Positions 35,961 through 45,333 of a stretch of 64,000 nt of DNA are shown piece by piece. The stretch comes from Flavobacteriales bacterium (GTDB taxonomy: Bacteria; Bacteroidota; Bacteroidia; CAIKAF01). Below the pieces are notes generated by a model. The model was not told the DNA's origin, searched no databases, and saw nothing but the letters and a program-made list of their open reading frames with translations. Within the stretch, counting starts at the first letter, position 1. Every line of letters begins with the position of its first letter. Position numbers and translations under genes: made by a program. The DNA is taken from positions 124,001-188,000 of the forward strand of contig JANWKT010000014.1 in the NCBI GenBank assembly GCA_025451235.1. Reading direction: 5' to 3'.

Positions 35961-36892
35961 TGATTAAATTCTATTATTCGAACCGGGGCGCTTGCAGGAA
36001 CCATTCCTGAACGAAGTACTATCCGCTGCCCTTTATCTCCTGCTATGAAGGAGGCAAAACCTGTGCCAAGTCCTGCACGTGCTTCTCTGCTAATAATAAC
36101 CGCAGTTCTCTTGAAAGGGTACATATCAGCGGCAATGTAGCCCTGATAAGGCCCATAAAATTCGCCGGTAGTATCCGTTACATCCTCCTTACCAATATCC
36201 AGTACTTTAATCTTTTTTAAGAAAGCAATGGCATTGGTATCGGCATCATCACTGATCCAGTTAACGCTGATAATTCCAATGGCATTCTTATGCGTTTCTA
36301 TATAATTGATCACTTCCGGATTTGAGTTCACCGCGAAGCAATTGGAAGGAAGTTTGTTTTGAAGTTTAAATCTTTCGTTCACCATCCTTACATTTCCTGA
36401 TCTAGGACTGTCGAAAATAATTTTAATGCTGTCTTTTGTGAAAGAAGAGTTAATTTGATTCCAGGTAGAAATCTTTCCGGAAAAAAGATCTCCCACCTGG
36501 CTATACAAAAGTTTGTTGAGCTTGTTTTCGTTGTTTACAATAAAGGCCAACCCATCAAAGGCTATTTTAACCACCTTAGGAGTGATCTTTTCCTGAACAA
36601 AATAACTTTGTTCGCTGGCGTTCAATTCCCGGTTAACAACTATAAACCTGGATGAATCTGCCAGAAGATCTTCGAATGCTTTTGCCTCATCGGCATAGGT
36701 GATCACAATATCTGCACGAGGATATAAACTTTCAAATACCTCTACTTCTGCCTCCATCATAGGCATATAGGATTCATCCACCGTAATATGGATCTTTCCT
36801 GAAGTGGGATCATCTGTTGGGCTGCTGCCTTTTTTTCCGCAGCTTGTGAGGATGGCAGCAATAAGGATCAGTATAAGGGGATATTTTTTCAT
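35957..36892 (-). CDS. PstS-like phosphate-binding lipoprotein
   Basis: 311 residues. Lipoprotein signal MKKYPLILILIAAILTSC (lipid on Cys18). Motifs of the PBP-like/PstS family: GKIHITVDESYMPMMEAEVEVFE (about 32-54), IVNRELNASEQSYF, VVKIAFDGLAFIVNNENKLNKL and SRSGNVRMVNERF-like DSPRSGNVR. No pstC, pstA or pstB is near, so it probably serves the ExbBD-TonB system or senses a ligand and does not feed an ABC transporter. It overlaps both neighbours by ATGA. Confidence 0.82.
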   Translation of the reverse strand: MKKYPLILILIAAILTSCGKKGSSPTDDPTSGKIHITVDESYMPMMEAEVEVFESLYPRADIVITYADEAKAFEDLLADSSRFIVVNRELNASEQSYFVQEKITPKVVKIAFDGLAFIVNNENKLNKLLYSQVGDLFSGKISTWNQINSSFTKDSIKIIFDSPRSGNVRMVNERFKLQNKLPSNCFAVNSNPEVINYIETHKNAIGIISVNWISDDADTNAIAFLKKIKVLDIGKEDVTDTTGEFYGPYQGYIAADMYPFKRTAVIISREARAGLGTGFASFIAGDKGQRIVLRSGMVPASAPVRIIEFNQ

Positions 36893-37101
36893 TCGTCTGA
36901 TTGGTTTTTCTTTTGTTGGAGATGCTGATATAGCCTGAAGCCGGCATACAAGGCAAAGAGCAGGCCCATGGCTATCCTGAATACGATGTTGGTATTTTGA
37001 AAGAGGGGTATGGGTAAAAAAATGATTGCCATCCCTACCAGAAAATACATAGCAACACGCAGGATTTTTATGATTGAGTTTATTTTTGACACTCCTTCCA
37101 T
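36889..37101 (-). CDS. Small two-helix membrane protein
   Basis: 70 residues with two transmembrane helices (about 12-32 and 39-57) and a basic-polar C-terminus (QHLQQKKNQSDE). Its stop overlaps the ATG of the PstS-like gene (ATGA), so it opens a three-gene coupled unit. A minus-strand TATTTTTG element (37167-37160) lies about 60 bases upstream. Function unknown; association with the TonB set is by context only. Confidence 0.7.
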   Translation of the reverse strand: MEGVSKINSIIKILRVAMYFLVGMAIIFLPIPLFQNTNIVFRIAMGLLFALYAGFRLYQHLQQKKNQSDE

Positions 37102-37413
37102 TTAGCCTTACTTTAATTCAAACAGGTTAACAATATTGACTTTCCTGTGAATTCAAGCCCAAAAATATAATAATCATTTTATAGACTGATAGGTTTATTC
37201 ACAAAATATCAATTTTAACTGCGTTCGTGAACTGACCGTCTCGGCTAAGCACGAGGCGGTTCGATTCACCAATAATTAAAGCTCTATTACTTTTTTTAAG
37301 AAAGGTGTGTTGGGGGATATTGGTTTTAGCCAGGGTTTAAGGCCCTTTTTAGGCTTATAGGGATAAAAAAACAGGATGCGATGGTTCACATCCTGTTCAG
37401 GTATTAAATAATC
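37102..37413. other. Intergenic gap between the TonB set and the coupled trio
   Basis: Holds a promoter-like TATTTTTG (37160-37167, minus), a hairpin-forming stretch with ACCGTCTCG / CGAGGCGGT (about 37236-37261) and the tonB terminator (37363-37397). No gene. Confidence 0.6.
37363..37397 (-). terminator. Terminator after tonB
   Basis: On the minus strand AACAGGATG (37397-37389) pairs with CATCCTGTT (37378-37370) and runs into a T-tract; it starts 16 bases after the tonB stop, so the Exb/TonB operon and the downstream trio are largely separate. Confidence 0.8.
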
Positions 37414-38199
37414 TTAATGTAATGTAAAGTTAATAGGGAAACGGAATTTTACCACTACCGGGCGACCGCTTTGTTTACCAGGGGTCCATCTAGGCATCAT
37501 GGATACCACACGAACTGCCTCCTCATCACATCCACCGCCAATACCACGGAGAACTTCCACATTGCTTACGTTTCCAAATTTATCAACGATAAAACTGAGC
37601 CATACTTTTCCCTGGATCCCTTGTTCTTTGGCCATGGTAGGATATTGCATGTTTTTATCTAAGAATTCATTTCTTGCTGCCTCACCACCTGGGAATTCAG
37701 GCATCTGCTCTACCACAGTAAATACTTCATCTGTTCCGGTACCACCGATCATTTCCTCAGTCCCAGTTCCTTCGAAACCCGGAATACCTTCAATACCCTG
37801 GTTGGTAACCGTACCAGGATTGGATTCCTGCACATCTTCTATGGTGGTGATCTCCACTACCTCATCAGTAGTAACAATCGGAACCGTAAACTGAATACTT
37901 TCAATTTGTGGAGTTTCGGGTTTAAATTCAGGTTTCTCTTCCTCTTCTGGAGCAAGCTCCTGAAGGCTCAGATCCACTTCCTTGGTCACAAATACATCTT
38001 GTTTACCTCTTAAGCCATTAATAAACATAGAAATATAAGGAATTGCCAATACCGATCCGATGATAAAAAGACCTACGAATAATCCCATTAAAATATGGAA
38101 TACATAAGAGGAACGAATCACGTATGCTCCGTACGCCTTGTTCCGTTTTTCGAAAACAAGATCGTCGAATTGTTCGATGTTAGAAATTGCCTGACTCAT
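37414..38199 (-). CDS. tonB: Energy transducer TonB
   Basis: 261 residues. A cytoplasmic head with FEKRNKAYGAYVIRSSY (16-32, the Bacteroidota TonB opening) is followed by one transmembrane helix (about 36-58). The periplasmic linker is rich in Pro and Glu (ELAPEEEEKPEFKPETP). The TonB C-terminal domain is at about 170-261: YPTMAKEQGIQGKVWLSFIVDKFGNVSNVEVLRG and a last strand VVKFRFPINFTLH. It transmits proton-motive energy to outer-membrane receptors. It lies directly behind the two exbD genes. Confidence 0.95.
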   Translation of the reverse strand: MSQAISNIEQFDDLVFEKRNKAYGAYVIRSSYVFHILMGLFVGLFIIGSVLAIPYISMFINGLRGKQDVFVTKEVDLSLQELAPEEEEKPEFKPETPQIESIQFTVPIVTTDEVVEITTIEDVQESNPGTVTNQGIEGIPGFEGTGTEEMIGGTGTDEVFTVVEQMPEFPGGEAARNEFLDKNMQYPTMAKEQGIQGKVWLSFIVDKFGNVSNVEVLRGIGGGCDEEAVRVVSMMPRWTPGKQSGRPVVVKFRFPINFTLH

Positions 38200-38235
38200 A
38201 GTACTAATGTTTTACTTGTTTATACTCATTTTTTG

Positions 38236-38865
38236 TTACAGTGTTTCAATTGCTTTCTTTTCATCTTCACTAATATCTACGATTGCAAAGTTTACAACGC
38301 TGCAAATCGACATTTCGTCTAATATGTTCACTATGTTTTCATATTTGGCCTCTTCCAAAGCTTTTATGATCACAAATATTCCATCGTTCTTTTTATCCTT
38401 CTTCGCCCATCTAACCGTATCCTTGAACTGCTCTTCAGTAAGTTTATCCTCTTTGCGCATTTGCTCAAATTTACTCACCAGGTCATATACTTTCTGGTTC
38501 TTGTTAATGAGGGTCTTCCTGATACCGTCCTTGGAATAATTCGACTTCTGGATCAAATCCGGTTTTGCCATATCGAATATACCTTCGTAATAAAAGAGCT
38601 TATTATTTTTACCAATCAAGATAGTGATGGTTAAATCATCCTTTACCTTGGTTTGTGTTTTGATGTCCTTGTTAGGCACCGGCATATTTACTTCCATCGC
38701 CTTCGGTTTGTTGAAGGTGGTGGTCAACATAAAAAATGTGAGCAGCAGGAACGCCAAATCCACCATTGGTGTCATATCAATTCTTGTTGACTGCTTCTTC
38801 GCGTGGGGCTTCTTATCACCTTTCTTGTGACTGCCCCCGCTACTCCCTGTGTCTAGTTCTGCCAT
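38236..38865 (-). CDS. ExbD/TolR biopolymer transport protein, second copy
   Basis: 209 residues. The ExbD core is IDMTPMVDLAFLLLTFFMLTTTF (about 29-51), with the proton-carrying Asp in MVDLAF. The N-terminus is an unusual Gly/Ser/Lys-rich stretch (SSGGSHKKGDKKPHAKKQ). The periplasmic part is long (about 150 residues) with two inserted helices. Bacteroidota often pair two different ExbD proteins with one ExbB, as here. Confidence 0.93.
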   Translation of the reverse strand: MAELDTGSSGGSHKKGDKKPHAKKQSTRIDMTPMVDLAFLLLTFFMLTTTFNKPKAMEVNMPVPNKDIKTQTKVKDDLTITILIGKNNKLFYYEGIFDMAKPDLIQKSNYSKDGIRKTLINKNQKVYDLVSKFEQMRKEDKLTEEQFKDTVRWAKKDKKNDGIFVIIKALEEAKYENIVNILDEMSICSVVNFAIVDISEDEKKAIETL

Positions 38866-38957
38866 GATCTTTATTTTTTGCGGGATACCTCTTGGTCATC
38901 CCTTATTTAAAAAATATCGTTCTTAAGTATATAAACCCAATCGAAAAAAAGGTTCAT

Positions 38958-39557
38958 TTACTCTACTTTCATATTAGTTATTAACTTGAATTTGAATACT
39001 TTAACTTCTTCAAGTATCTTGATCACCTGTTTTACTTTTTTATAGCTGGCATCCCTGTCGCCTTTGATCGCAACCATGGCTTGGGGGTTTTCCATCCTGG
39101 CTTCATAGAGCCAATCGTATAACTGGTTGTTCAGGGAATCGCAAGGGACCCCGTTAGTAGGATAATCATTCCTTCCATCACTGGATAAGTGGAGCCATTC
39201 TTTCAATTCTCCCATGGGTATCCCTACCGATGTTAGATTTGAAAAAGTATGGCTTTCCTCGGTAGTGAATGCAACTTTATACTTATCCTTCTCACCCATT
39301 TTTTTCAGTACATTTTTTCGGTGTTCCTGCCCGTCAAAAGCCATGAAAACCCTGTCTTTATTATCAATGGTGAGCAATATCACGTCCTTTTCAGGCAATA
39401 TCAACTCCGAAATGGAGGAAGGTACCTGGGCCTCTGCAGGCTCATCCGGACGAAATTGTGTGGTAAGCATGAAGAAGGTCACCAATAGAAAGCCCAAGTC
39501 CACCATTGGCGTCATGTCAATGGAGGGAGTGCTCCTCGGCATTTTAATTTTTGGCAT
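38958..39557 (-). CDS. ExbD/TolR biopolymer transport protein, first copy
   Basis: 199 residues. The same core as the next gene, IDMTPMVDLGFLLVTFFMLTTQF (13-35), with the conserved membrane Asp. The periplasmic domain ends IKILEEVKVFKFKLITNMKVE. It starts 14 bases after exbB. The two copies differ clearly outside the membrane helix, so they are not recent duplicates and probably form mixed dimers in the ExbB ring. Confidence 0.93.
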   Translation of the reverse strand: MPKIKMPRSTPSIDMTPMVDLGFLLVTFFMLTTQFRPDEPAEAQVPSSISELILPEKDVILLTIDNKDRVFMAFDGQEHRKNVLKKMGEKDKYKVAFTTEESHTFSNLTSVGIPMGELKEWLHLSSDGRNDYPTNGVPCDSLNNQLYDWLYEARMENPQAMVAIKGDRDASYKKVKQVIKILEEVKVFKFKLITNMKVE

Positions 39558-39571
39558 CTTTCTTCTAGAGA

Positions 39572-40393
39572 TTATTTGGTTTTAGCAGCAAAAGTCTGAA
39601 TAAGACTAAATCCTGCTTCATCAATTTTATAGGTCAATGAATCAATCAACGAGCTAAACAAGTTGTACATGATAATAGCCACAACTGATCCACCGATTCC
39701 AAGGAATGTATTGATCAAGGCCTCAGAGATACCATTTGCCAAGGCAACTGCATCAGGCGCACCTGCTTGTGCAAGAGCCGAGAAGGCCACGATCATACCC
39801 CTTACCGTTCCGATCAAACCAACCAGAGTTGCTACGGATGCCAAGGTGGAAATGATCACCATATTTTTTGATAGCATCGGGAGTTCAAGGGCGGTTGCCT
39901 CTTCAAATTCACGTTGGATCACCAATACCTTCTGGTCTTTTTCCATTTTATCATCTTTCATTAGCTCATCGAACTTACTCAAGCCAGCTCTCATTACATT
40001 CGCCAATGAACCTTTTTGTCTGTTACAAGCAGCGATAGCTTCATTGATTTGATCATTCTTGATCATATATTGTAACCTTGAAACGAAGCCGGTTAAGCTT
40101 CCATTACCTCTTGCTCTGATGATGGTAATAGCACGTTCTATGGTAAAAGTAATGATGATCAGTACGATGGCAATAAGCAAGGCCACAATCGGACCTCCTT
40201 TATACATCACACCTAAAAAATCACCTTTAACGGGGTGATTGGCCCTGTCATTACCTTCAAAGTGCATTGGAGCACCTAATATTTTATCAAAAATAAACCA
40301 TCCGAATACGCAGCATAAAATGATCACGATTGGATTAAACAGGGCTTTTAAAATTCCGCCTCCTGAGTTCTTTGGTGCTTGATATTTTTCCAT
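39572..40393 (-). CDS. exbB: MotA/TolQ/ExbB proton channel protein
   Basis: 273 residues. Transmembrane helices at about 15-35, 66-88, 180-205 and 222-245. The MotA_ExbB domain contains ELPMLSKNMVIISTLASVATLVGLIGTVRGMIVAFSALAQ (about 171-210), where GLIGTVRGM is the family signature. It forms the pentameric stator around ExbD. It is the first gene of the operon; a TACTTTTG element lies about 55 bases upstream. Confidence 0.95.
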   Translation of the reverse strand: MEKYQAPKNSGGGILKALFNPIVIILCCVFGWFIFDKILGAPMHFEGNDRANHPVKGDFLGVMYKGGPIVALLIAIVLIIITFTIERAITIIRARGNGSLTGFVSRLQYMIKNDQINEAIAACNRQKGSLANVMRAGLSKFDELMKDDKMEKDQKVLVIQREFEEATALELPMLSKNMVIISTLASVATLVGLIGTVRGMIVAFSALAQAGAPDAVALANGISEALINTFLGIGGSVVAIIMYNLFSSLIDSLTYKIDEAGFSLIQTFAAKTK

Positions 40394-40713
40394 ACAAATG
40401 TTAAATAAATTTTTTTTAAAGTTTTGTGGTCTTGTTTTTAAACATCGCCAAAAGTAAAAATATTTAAGTCATATAAAGCCGGAATTGGATTTTTATTTTA
40501 TCCGGCCGGGTAACATTTTTTTAATCTTATCGGATGGTTAAGAAGGTCAGTCCCCCTGGGTGGTTCAGATAAATTCCACAGACCTCCCTTTTTTTAGGGT
40601 TTTATCGGCCGGATCGTCCGAAATTTTATCGGAATAGAATCTACCGATTCCTGAAGAATACTATTTTTACCCATATTTTAACCCAATATGAGCAGGCAAC
40701 TGGCCAAAAACGT
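40394..40713. other. Divergent intergenic region exbB / gmd
   Basis: 320 bases. The likely exbB -7 element is at 40449-40456 (minus). The stretch 40495-40640 repeats the word TTATCGG / TTATCCGG four times, twice extended to CGGCCGG, with T-runs between. No clear promoter for gmd was found and no gene is present. Confidence 0.55.
40449..40456 (-). promoter_or_regulatory. exbB promoter -7 element
   Basis: The minus strand reads TACTTTTG, a match to TAnnTTTG, about 55 bases upstream of the exbB ATG. No -33 TTG is evident. Confidence 0.5.
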
Positions 40714-41769
40714 ATGAAAAAAGCTTTAATTACCGGAATTACAGGTCAGGATGGAGCCTATCTAGCTGATTTTCTTATTGATAAAGGGTATCAGGTACAT
40801 GGGGTCAAAAGACGAAGCTCTCTTTTTAATACCCAAAGGATTGATCATCTTTATGATGACCCCCATGAGGAGGATAAAAAGATGATCCTGCATTATGGGG
40901 ATTTAAGCGATGGACTGAATATTACCAGGATCATCAATGAGGTGAGGCCGGATGAAATCTATAACCTGGGTGCCATGAGCCATGTAAAAGTGAGTTTTGA
41001 TCAACCCGAATATACAGCCAATGTGGATGGTTTGGGGGTGTTAAGAGTATTAGAAGCGGTTCGGTTGCTGGATATGGGCAATACAACAAGGATCTACCAG
41101 GCTTCCACTTCCGAATTGTATGGATTGGCATCCGAGTCTCCCCAAAATGAAAAGACCCCCTTTGCTCCCAGGTCGCCTTACGGGATTGCCAAACTATTTG
41201 CCCATTGGACCATTGTGAACTACAGAGAAGCATACCAGTTTTTTGCGGTCAACGGCATTTTGTTCAATCACGAAAGTCCCCTGCGTGGAGAGACTTTTGT
41301 AACCCGGAAAATTACCAGGGCGGCGGCTGATATTATTGGCCAACAACAAAAACGACTTTATCTGGGCAATTTGAATGCGGTAAGAGATTGGGGACATGCC
41401 AAGGATTATGTAAACGCCATGTGGCTCATGTTGCAGGCCGACAAGCCGGAGGATTTTGTAATAGCTACAGGAAATACATTATCCGTTCGTGATTTTACAA
41501 AAAAAGCATTTGCATACGCAGGAATAGAACTAGAGTTTTCGGGAGAAGGTAATAGCGAAAAAGGATTAGTTAAATCTACTCATGCGGATATAAAACATCT
41601 TAAAAAAGGAGATATTTTGGTGGAAGTGGATCCTAATTATAAACGTCCCACCGAAGTGGATGCATTGGTGGGTGATGCCTCTAAGGCAAAAAAACTATTG
41701 GGCTGGCAGCCTACTTATACCACCGAGGCTTTGATCGAAGAAATGATGAAATCAGAACTAAAAAAATAG
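40714..41769 (+). CDS. gmd: GDP-mannose 4,6-dehydratase
   Basis: 351 residues. Converts GDP-mannose to GDP-4-keto-6-deoxymannose, the first step to GDP-fucose. NADP-binding [15 protein letters not shown] (8-22) with the RRSS motif ([16 protein letters not shown]) of Gmd; catalytic STSELYG and the YGIAK Tyr-Lys pair; [18 protein letters not shown] is diagnostic. It starts the surface-glycan locus and is followed by fcl 10 bases later. Confidence 0.97.
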   Translation: MKKALITGITGQDGAYLADFLIDKGYQVHGVKRRSSLFNTQRIDHLYDDPHEEDKKMILHYGDLSDGLNITRIINEVRPDEIYNLGAMSHVKVSFDQPEYTANVDGLGVLRVLEAVRLLDMGNTTRIYQASTSELYGLASESPQNEKTPFAPRSPYGIAKLFAHWTIVNYREAYQFFAVNGILFNHESPLRGETFVTRKITRAAADIIGQQQKRLYLGNLNAVRDWGHAKDYVNAMWLMLQADKPEDFVIATGNTLSVRDFTKKAFAYAGIELEFSGEGNSEKGLVKSTHADIKHLKKGDILVEVDPNYKRPTEVDALVGDASKAKKLLGWQPTYTTEALIEEMMKSELKK

Positions 41770-41779
41770 GTGGAATAAA

Positions 41780-42709
41780 ATGAAACCTACCGATAAAATC
41801 TATATTGCCGGAATGAATGGAATGGTAGGATCCGCTATTCATCGAAAGTTGAAGGGTATGGGTTTTTCAGCCATAGTGGGACCTTCATCAACGGAGCTTG
41901 ATTTGCGTGACCAAACGTTCACCAACCATTTCTTTGCTCAAGAAAAACCGGATTACGTTTTTATGGCAGCTGCTAGAGTGGGAGGAATTTTAGCGAATGA
42001 TACCCATAAGGCGTCATTTTTATATGATAATCTCATGATCCAATCCAATGTGATCCATGCATCTTATCAATCCGGTGTAAAGAAATTATTGTTCCTGGGT
42101 TCTTCCTGTATTTATCCTAAGCTTGCTCCACAACCATTGAAGGAAGAATCCTTGCTGACGGGTTCTCTTGAACCCACCAACGAACCTTATGCCATTGCAA
42201 AAATTGCAGGCATTAAACTCTGTGATACCTATCGGCACCAATATGGTTCCAATTTCATTTCTGTGATGCCCTGTAATTTATATGGACCCAATGATCGTTT
42301 TGATTTGCAAAACTCCCATGTTTTACCTGCACTCATAAAAAAGATCCATGCAGCAAAAATCGAGCATCATCCAAAGGTGGAGATCTGGGGTACCGGAAGC
42401 CCACTGCGTGAATTGATGCATGTAGATGACCTGGCTAACGCCTGTGTGCATATGATGGATCATTATAATGGCCCCGGATTTATGAATGCGGGATCGGGGC
42501 AGGAAATAAGTATACGGGACCTTGCTTCTCTGATTAGCAGTATCGTTGGATTTGATGGAGATTTTATCTTTGATCCAACTAAACCAGATGGTACCCCAAG
42601 AAAAATATTGGATAGTTCGAGACTTCATCAACTGGGATGGAAACCTGCTATTTCTTTGGAAAAAGGAATTAGAGAAGTGTATGAACATTTTCTTTTCAGC
42701 AGCAGCTAG
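41780..42709 (+). CDS. fcl: GDP-L-fucose synthase
   Basis: 309 residues. Epimerase and reductase that turns the Gmd product into GDP-L-fucose. GMNGMVGSAIHRKL (12-25) binds NADP; SSCIYPKLAPQPLKEESLLTG and the YAIAKIAG motif hold the catalytic Ser, Tyr and Lys; NLYGPNDRFD is typical. With gmd it implies fucose, or a fucose-derived sugar, in the glycan made by this locus. Confidence 0.96.
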   Translation: MKPTDKIYIAGMNGMVGSAIHRKLKGMGFSAIVGPSSTELDLRDQTFTNHFFAQEKPDYVFMAAARVGGILANDTHKASFLYDNLMIQSNVIHASYQSGVKKLLFLGSSCIYPKLAPQPLKEESLLTGSLEPTNEPYAIAKIAGIKLCDTYRHQYGSNFISVMPCNLYGPNDRFDLQNSHVLPALIKKIHAAKIEHHPKVEIWGTGSPLRELMHVDDLANACVHMMDHYNGPGFMNAGSGQEISIRDLASLISSIVGFDGDFIFDPTKPDGTPRKILDSSRLHQLGWKPAISLEKGIREVYEHFLFSSS

Positions 42710-42735
42710 GGGGTGAAACGATATCCTTTTGATGA

Positions 42736-42818
42736 CAACGAAGTACGAACTGTTACGAACCTACGAATGGCTTCAGATATAGTTCGTAAGTTCGTATGAT
42801 TTTATTCGTACTTCGTTG
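42736..42818. repeat. CGAAGTACGAA inverted repeat, copy 1
   Basis: CAACGAAGTACGAA (42736-42749) is perfectly inverted at 42805-42818, with internal ACGAACCTACGAA-like and TTCGTAAGTTCGTA pieces. It lies between convergent genes (fcl and a methyltransferase) and is related to the copies at 59739 and 63972. Confidence 0.75.
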
Positions 42819-42865
42819 GAAATAAAAAGAGATGGTGGAACAGCGGACCTGAGCCGCCCCAAAAA

Positions 42866-43777
42866 TCAATTCTTCCTTAACCAAACCGTTAATTGCAAGC
42901 CAGTATTGGTGATTTTCATGATGGGCTTAACCATAAAATCAGCTATCCTTGGCATAAAAGTTTCACAAACATGAAATTGATAACTAGCTACCGAATAACC
43001 ATTCAATTTTCCATTTTGTTCGAACGACGAAAGGCCAAATTCATAAAGATGAAAAGGTTCGTGCATAGGTGATAAATTGGCAACAAAATTGGTTCCAATC
43101 AACTTATAATATGTATTAGCAATTTTCGATACCAGCCATTTAGAGGAAGGCACTTCTATATGGATGATCCCTTCAGGTTTGAGCCATTTCATGGCTTTTT
43201 GAATGCATAACTCAGGATCGTATAAATGTTCAACCACTGCTCCAAAGGTGATAAAGTCAAACTCATTTTCAGGATATTCAAGTTCCTCCACCATTCCCAC
43301 TTTTAACCTGTCCTGTTGGATCCCCATTTTTTCTACCGCCCTTTTTGCGAATGGGATGGAGGGTTCTAACCCGTATACATCGAAACCGGCATTTGTTAGG
43401 GCAATCATTCCTTTGCCCAAGCCGGCCCCTATATCCAAGCATTTCATTCCATTTTTAAAGGGTAATAAATTCTTTGCGATCTCAATTTCATTGGAAAAAT
43501 ATCCAGGTTGGACGGTAAAATATTCTTCCTTCCAATAGTCCTCCGGAGGAATGCCATAGTGGTCCTGAATATTTTGAGGAATGGGAAGGGGGTTAGGAAA
43601 TATGAGTGAACATTTTTTGCACTTGCAAATGGTAGATGTTACTCCTTTCAACTTTCGTGGATTTCTTCCTTGTGATCGATTCAGCCTTTTACCCAATACT
43701 TTAAAGGATACAGCAGCGGAATGACACATATTACAATGGTCCACCTTTCTATAGGTATATGATATTTCCGGTTTCAT
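42866..43777 (-). CDS. SAM-dependent methyltransferase with zinc-ribbon head
   Basis: 303 residues from ATG 43777 (the frame extends one TTG codon further). The N-terminus has HCNMC and ICKCKKC (about 13-17 and 50-56), a zinc-binding pair seen in sugar C-/N-methyltransferases. The class I methyltransferase core has motif I CLDIGAGLGKGMIAL (about 113-127), acidic GLEPS, and DFITFGAVVEHLYDPELCIQKA. Probably methylates a nucleotide-sugar or a glycan of this locus; the substrate is not deducible. It reads against the rest of the locus. Confidence 0.82.
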   Translation of the reverse strand: MKPEISYTYRKVDHCNMCHSAAVSFKVLGKRLNRSQGRNPRKLKGVTSTICKCKKCSLIFPNPLPIPQNIQDHYGIPPEDYWKEEYFTVQPGYFSNEIEIAKNLLPFKNGMKCLDIGAGLGKGMIALTNAGFDVYGLEPSIPFAKRAVEKMGIQQDRLKVGMVEELEYPENEFDFITFGAVVEHLYDPELCIQKAMKWLKPEGIIHIEVPSSKWLVSKIANTYYKLIGTNFVANLSPMHEPFHLYEFGLSSFEQNGKLNGYSVASYQFHVCETFMPRIADFMVKPIMKITNTGLQLTVWLRKN

Positions 43778-44018
43778 CAACTACCAAGTATTGAAGACAG
43801 GGATTGAATTGTTAAGGATTGATTAAATTCTTTTGATTGCATGATTCGTCAAAGTTAAAAGAAACAAAGGACCTGCAATGGCTCTTGTGTAAATTTGAGA
43901 TATTGAGCCTTTTATGCCATTTTTTTTAGTATACTTGTGGTATAAAACCCATGCATAACACATTCACTAAGCCGTTGTATGAAAAAGTATGAGGTTGGAA
44001 TGATATCCGAGATATAAT
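43778..44018. other. Divergent spacer before the nonulosonate genes
   Basis: 241 bases, AT-rich. A TATACTTG element about 85 bases before the pseF-like gene is a weak promoter candidate. No gene. Confidence 0.4.
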
Positions 44019-44711
44019 ATGAAGGCTATAGCCATTATACCTGCCAGAGCTGGAAGTAAAAGGATTCCTGGTAAAAATATAAGAGATTTTAAAGGACTAC
44101 CTATTATATCATACCCAATAAAATATGCCAAAGACTCCGGACTTTTTAACGAGGTAATCGTATCAACAGAAGGAGAAAACATTGCAAATATAGCTTCTCA
44201 ATATGGTGCAACCGTACCGTTTATAAGATCCGAAGAAAATGCTAGTGATACAGCCACTGTTACAGATGTTTTGAAGGAGGTATTAGCCTATTATCAATTG
44301 AAAGGAATGGTTCCCGAATATATTTGTTGCATTTATCCTACCTCGGTTTTTGCTTTTCCTGAAAAGTTGCGTGATGCTTACCAGGTCATTTCAACCTCAA
44401 AAGCCTCTTCATTGGTAACCGTTACTAAATATTTGCATCCCATCCAGAGAGCATTGTATATGGATGATGGAAACGTAAAATTTAAATTGCCTGAGTTTGC
44501 AAAAGCAAGAACTCAAGACCTTGAAGTGATGTATCATGATACTGCACAATTTTACTGGATAAGAACGGAAGATTTTTTAAAAGAAAAAACGATCTTTACC
44601 CAAAACACCCTTGGGTATGTTTTGGATGATATGCATTGCCAGGATATTGATCTTGAGTCAGATTGGAAATTGGCAGAATATAAGTTTGAATTATTGGAGC
44701 ATTCCAAATAA
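44019..44711 (+). CDS. CMP-nonulosonic acid synthetase (PseF-like)
   Basis: 230 residues. Family of CMP-sugar synthetases (NeuA, PseF, LegF): the N-terminal IIPARAGSKRIPGKNIRDFKG (6-26) binds CTP; STEGENIANIASQYGA and RSEENASDTATVTDVLKEVL follow. YPTSVFAFPEKLRDAYQVI and YHDTAQFYWIRTEDFL are closest, from memory, to PseF, which activates pseudaminic acid. The neighbouring amidotransferase genes support a pseudaminic- or legionaminic-type sugar. PseB, C, H, G and I are not in the window. Confidence 0.88.
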   Translation: MKAIAIIPARAGSKRIPGKNIRDFKGLPIISYPIKYAKDSGLFNEVIVSTEGENIANIASQYGATVPFIRSEENASDTATVTDVLKEVLAYYQLKGMVPEYICCIYPTSVFAFPEKLRDAYQVISTSKASSLVTVTKYLHPIQRALYMDDGNVKFKLPEFAKARTQDLEVMYHDTAQFYWIRTEDFLKEKTIFTQNTLGYVLDDMHCQDIDLESDWKLAEYKFELLEHSK

Positions 44712-44715
44712 TGTT

Positions 44716-45330
44716 ATGATCGGAATCATTAATTATAGAATGGGGAATCTTGCTTCGGTGCAACACGCATTCACTCATTTGAATATTGAGAGTCGTATTG
44801 TAGATCATCCTTCGGAGATCAAAGAATGTGCTAAGATCGTTTTGCCTGGGGTAGGAGCATTTGGAAAAGCTGTTCAAACCTTGCATGAAGTAGGTTTTTT
44901 TGAAAGTCTCCAGGAGAATATATTGGTCAAAAAAAAACCTGTACTTGGGTTGTGTTTGGGAATGCAATTGTTATTTGATGAGAGTGAGGAAATGGGTGAC
45001 CATAAGGGCCTCGGAATCATTCCGGGGAAGGTGATCTCTTTGAAAAAAGAAAAACCCTCCTTCCCTGTACCTCATATGGGTTGGAATAACGTAACTGAAA
45101 AACAACCCTCTCTACTATTAAAAAACATTCATGAGGAGGACCGGATATTTTATTTTGTTCATAGCTATTATTGCAAGGCAAACGATGATAAGAGCATTTC
45201 GGGAACCACTGAATATGGGATAAATATGGATACCATCACTGAGCAGGCCCATATTTTTGGATGTCAGTTCCATCCTGAAAAAAGCCAGCATAGCGGATTA
45301 CAGGTTTTAAAGAATTTTGCGGCACTCTAG
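44716..45330 (+). CDS. hisH: HisH-type glutaminase for sugar amidation
   Basis: 204 residues from ATG 44716, 4 bases after the previous stop; the frame extends upstream into that gene but GIINYRMGNLASV is the family start. Class I glutaminase triad: Cys in GLCLGMQLLF, and His/Glu in CQFHPEKSQ near the end. It produces ammonia from glutamine. Together with the atypical HisF and the PseA-like protein next to it, it probably serves acetamidino-sugar synthesis, as HisH2 does in Pseudomonas aeruginosa O5, and not histidine biosynthesis. Confidence 0.9.
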   Translation: MIGIINYRMGNLASVQHAFTHLNIESRIVDHPSEIKECAKIVLPGVGAFGKAVQTLHEVGFFESLQENILVKKKPVLGLCLGMQLLFDESEEMGDHKGLGIIPGKVISLKKEKPSFPVPHMGWNNVTEKQPSLLLKNIHEEDRIFYFVHSYYCKANDDKSISGTTEYGINMDTITEQAHIFGCQFHPEKSQHSGLQVLKNFAAL

Positions 45331-45333
45331 GTT

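Noticed and set aside
42729-42831. Intergenic inverted repeat as a simple bidirectional terminator
   Set aside because: The arms are separated by 55 bases, there is no T-tract, and related copies occur elsewhere in non-convergent settings.
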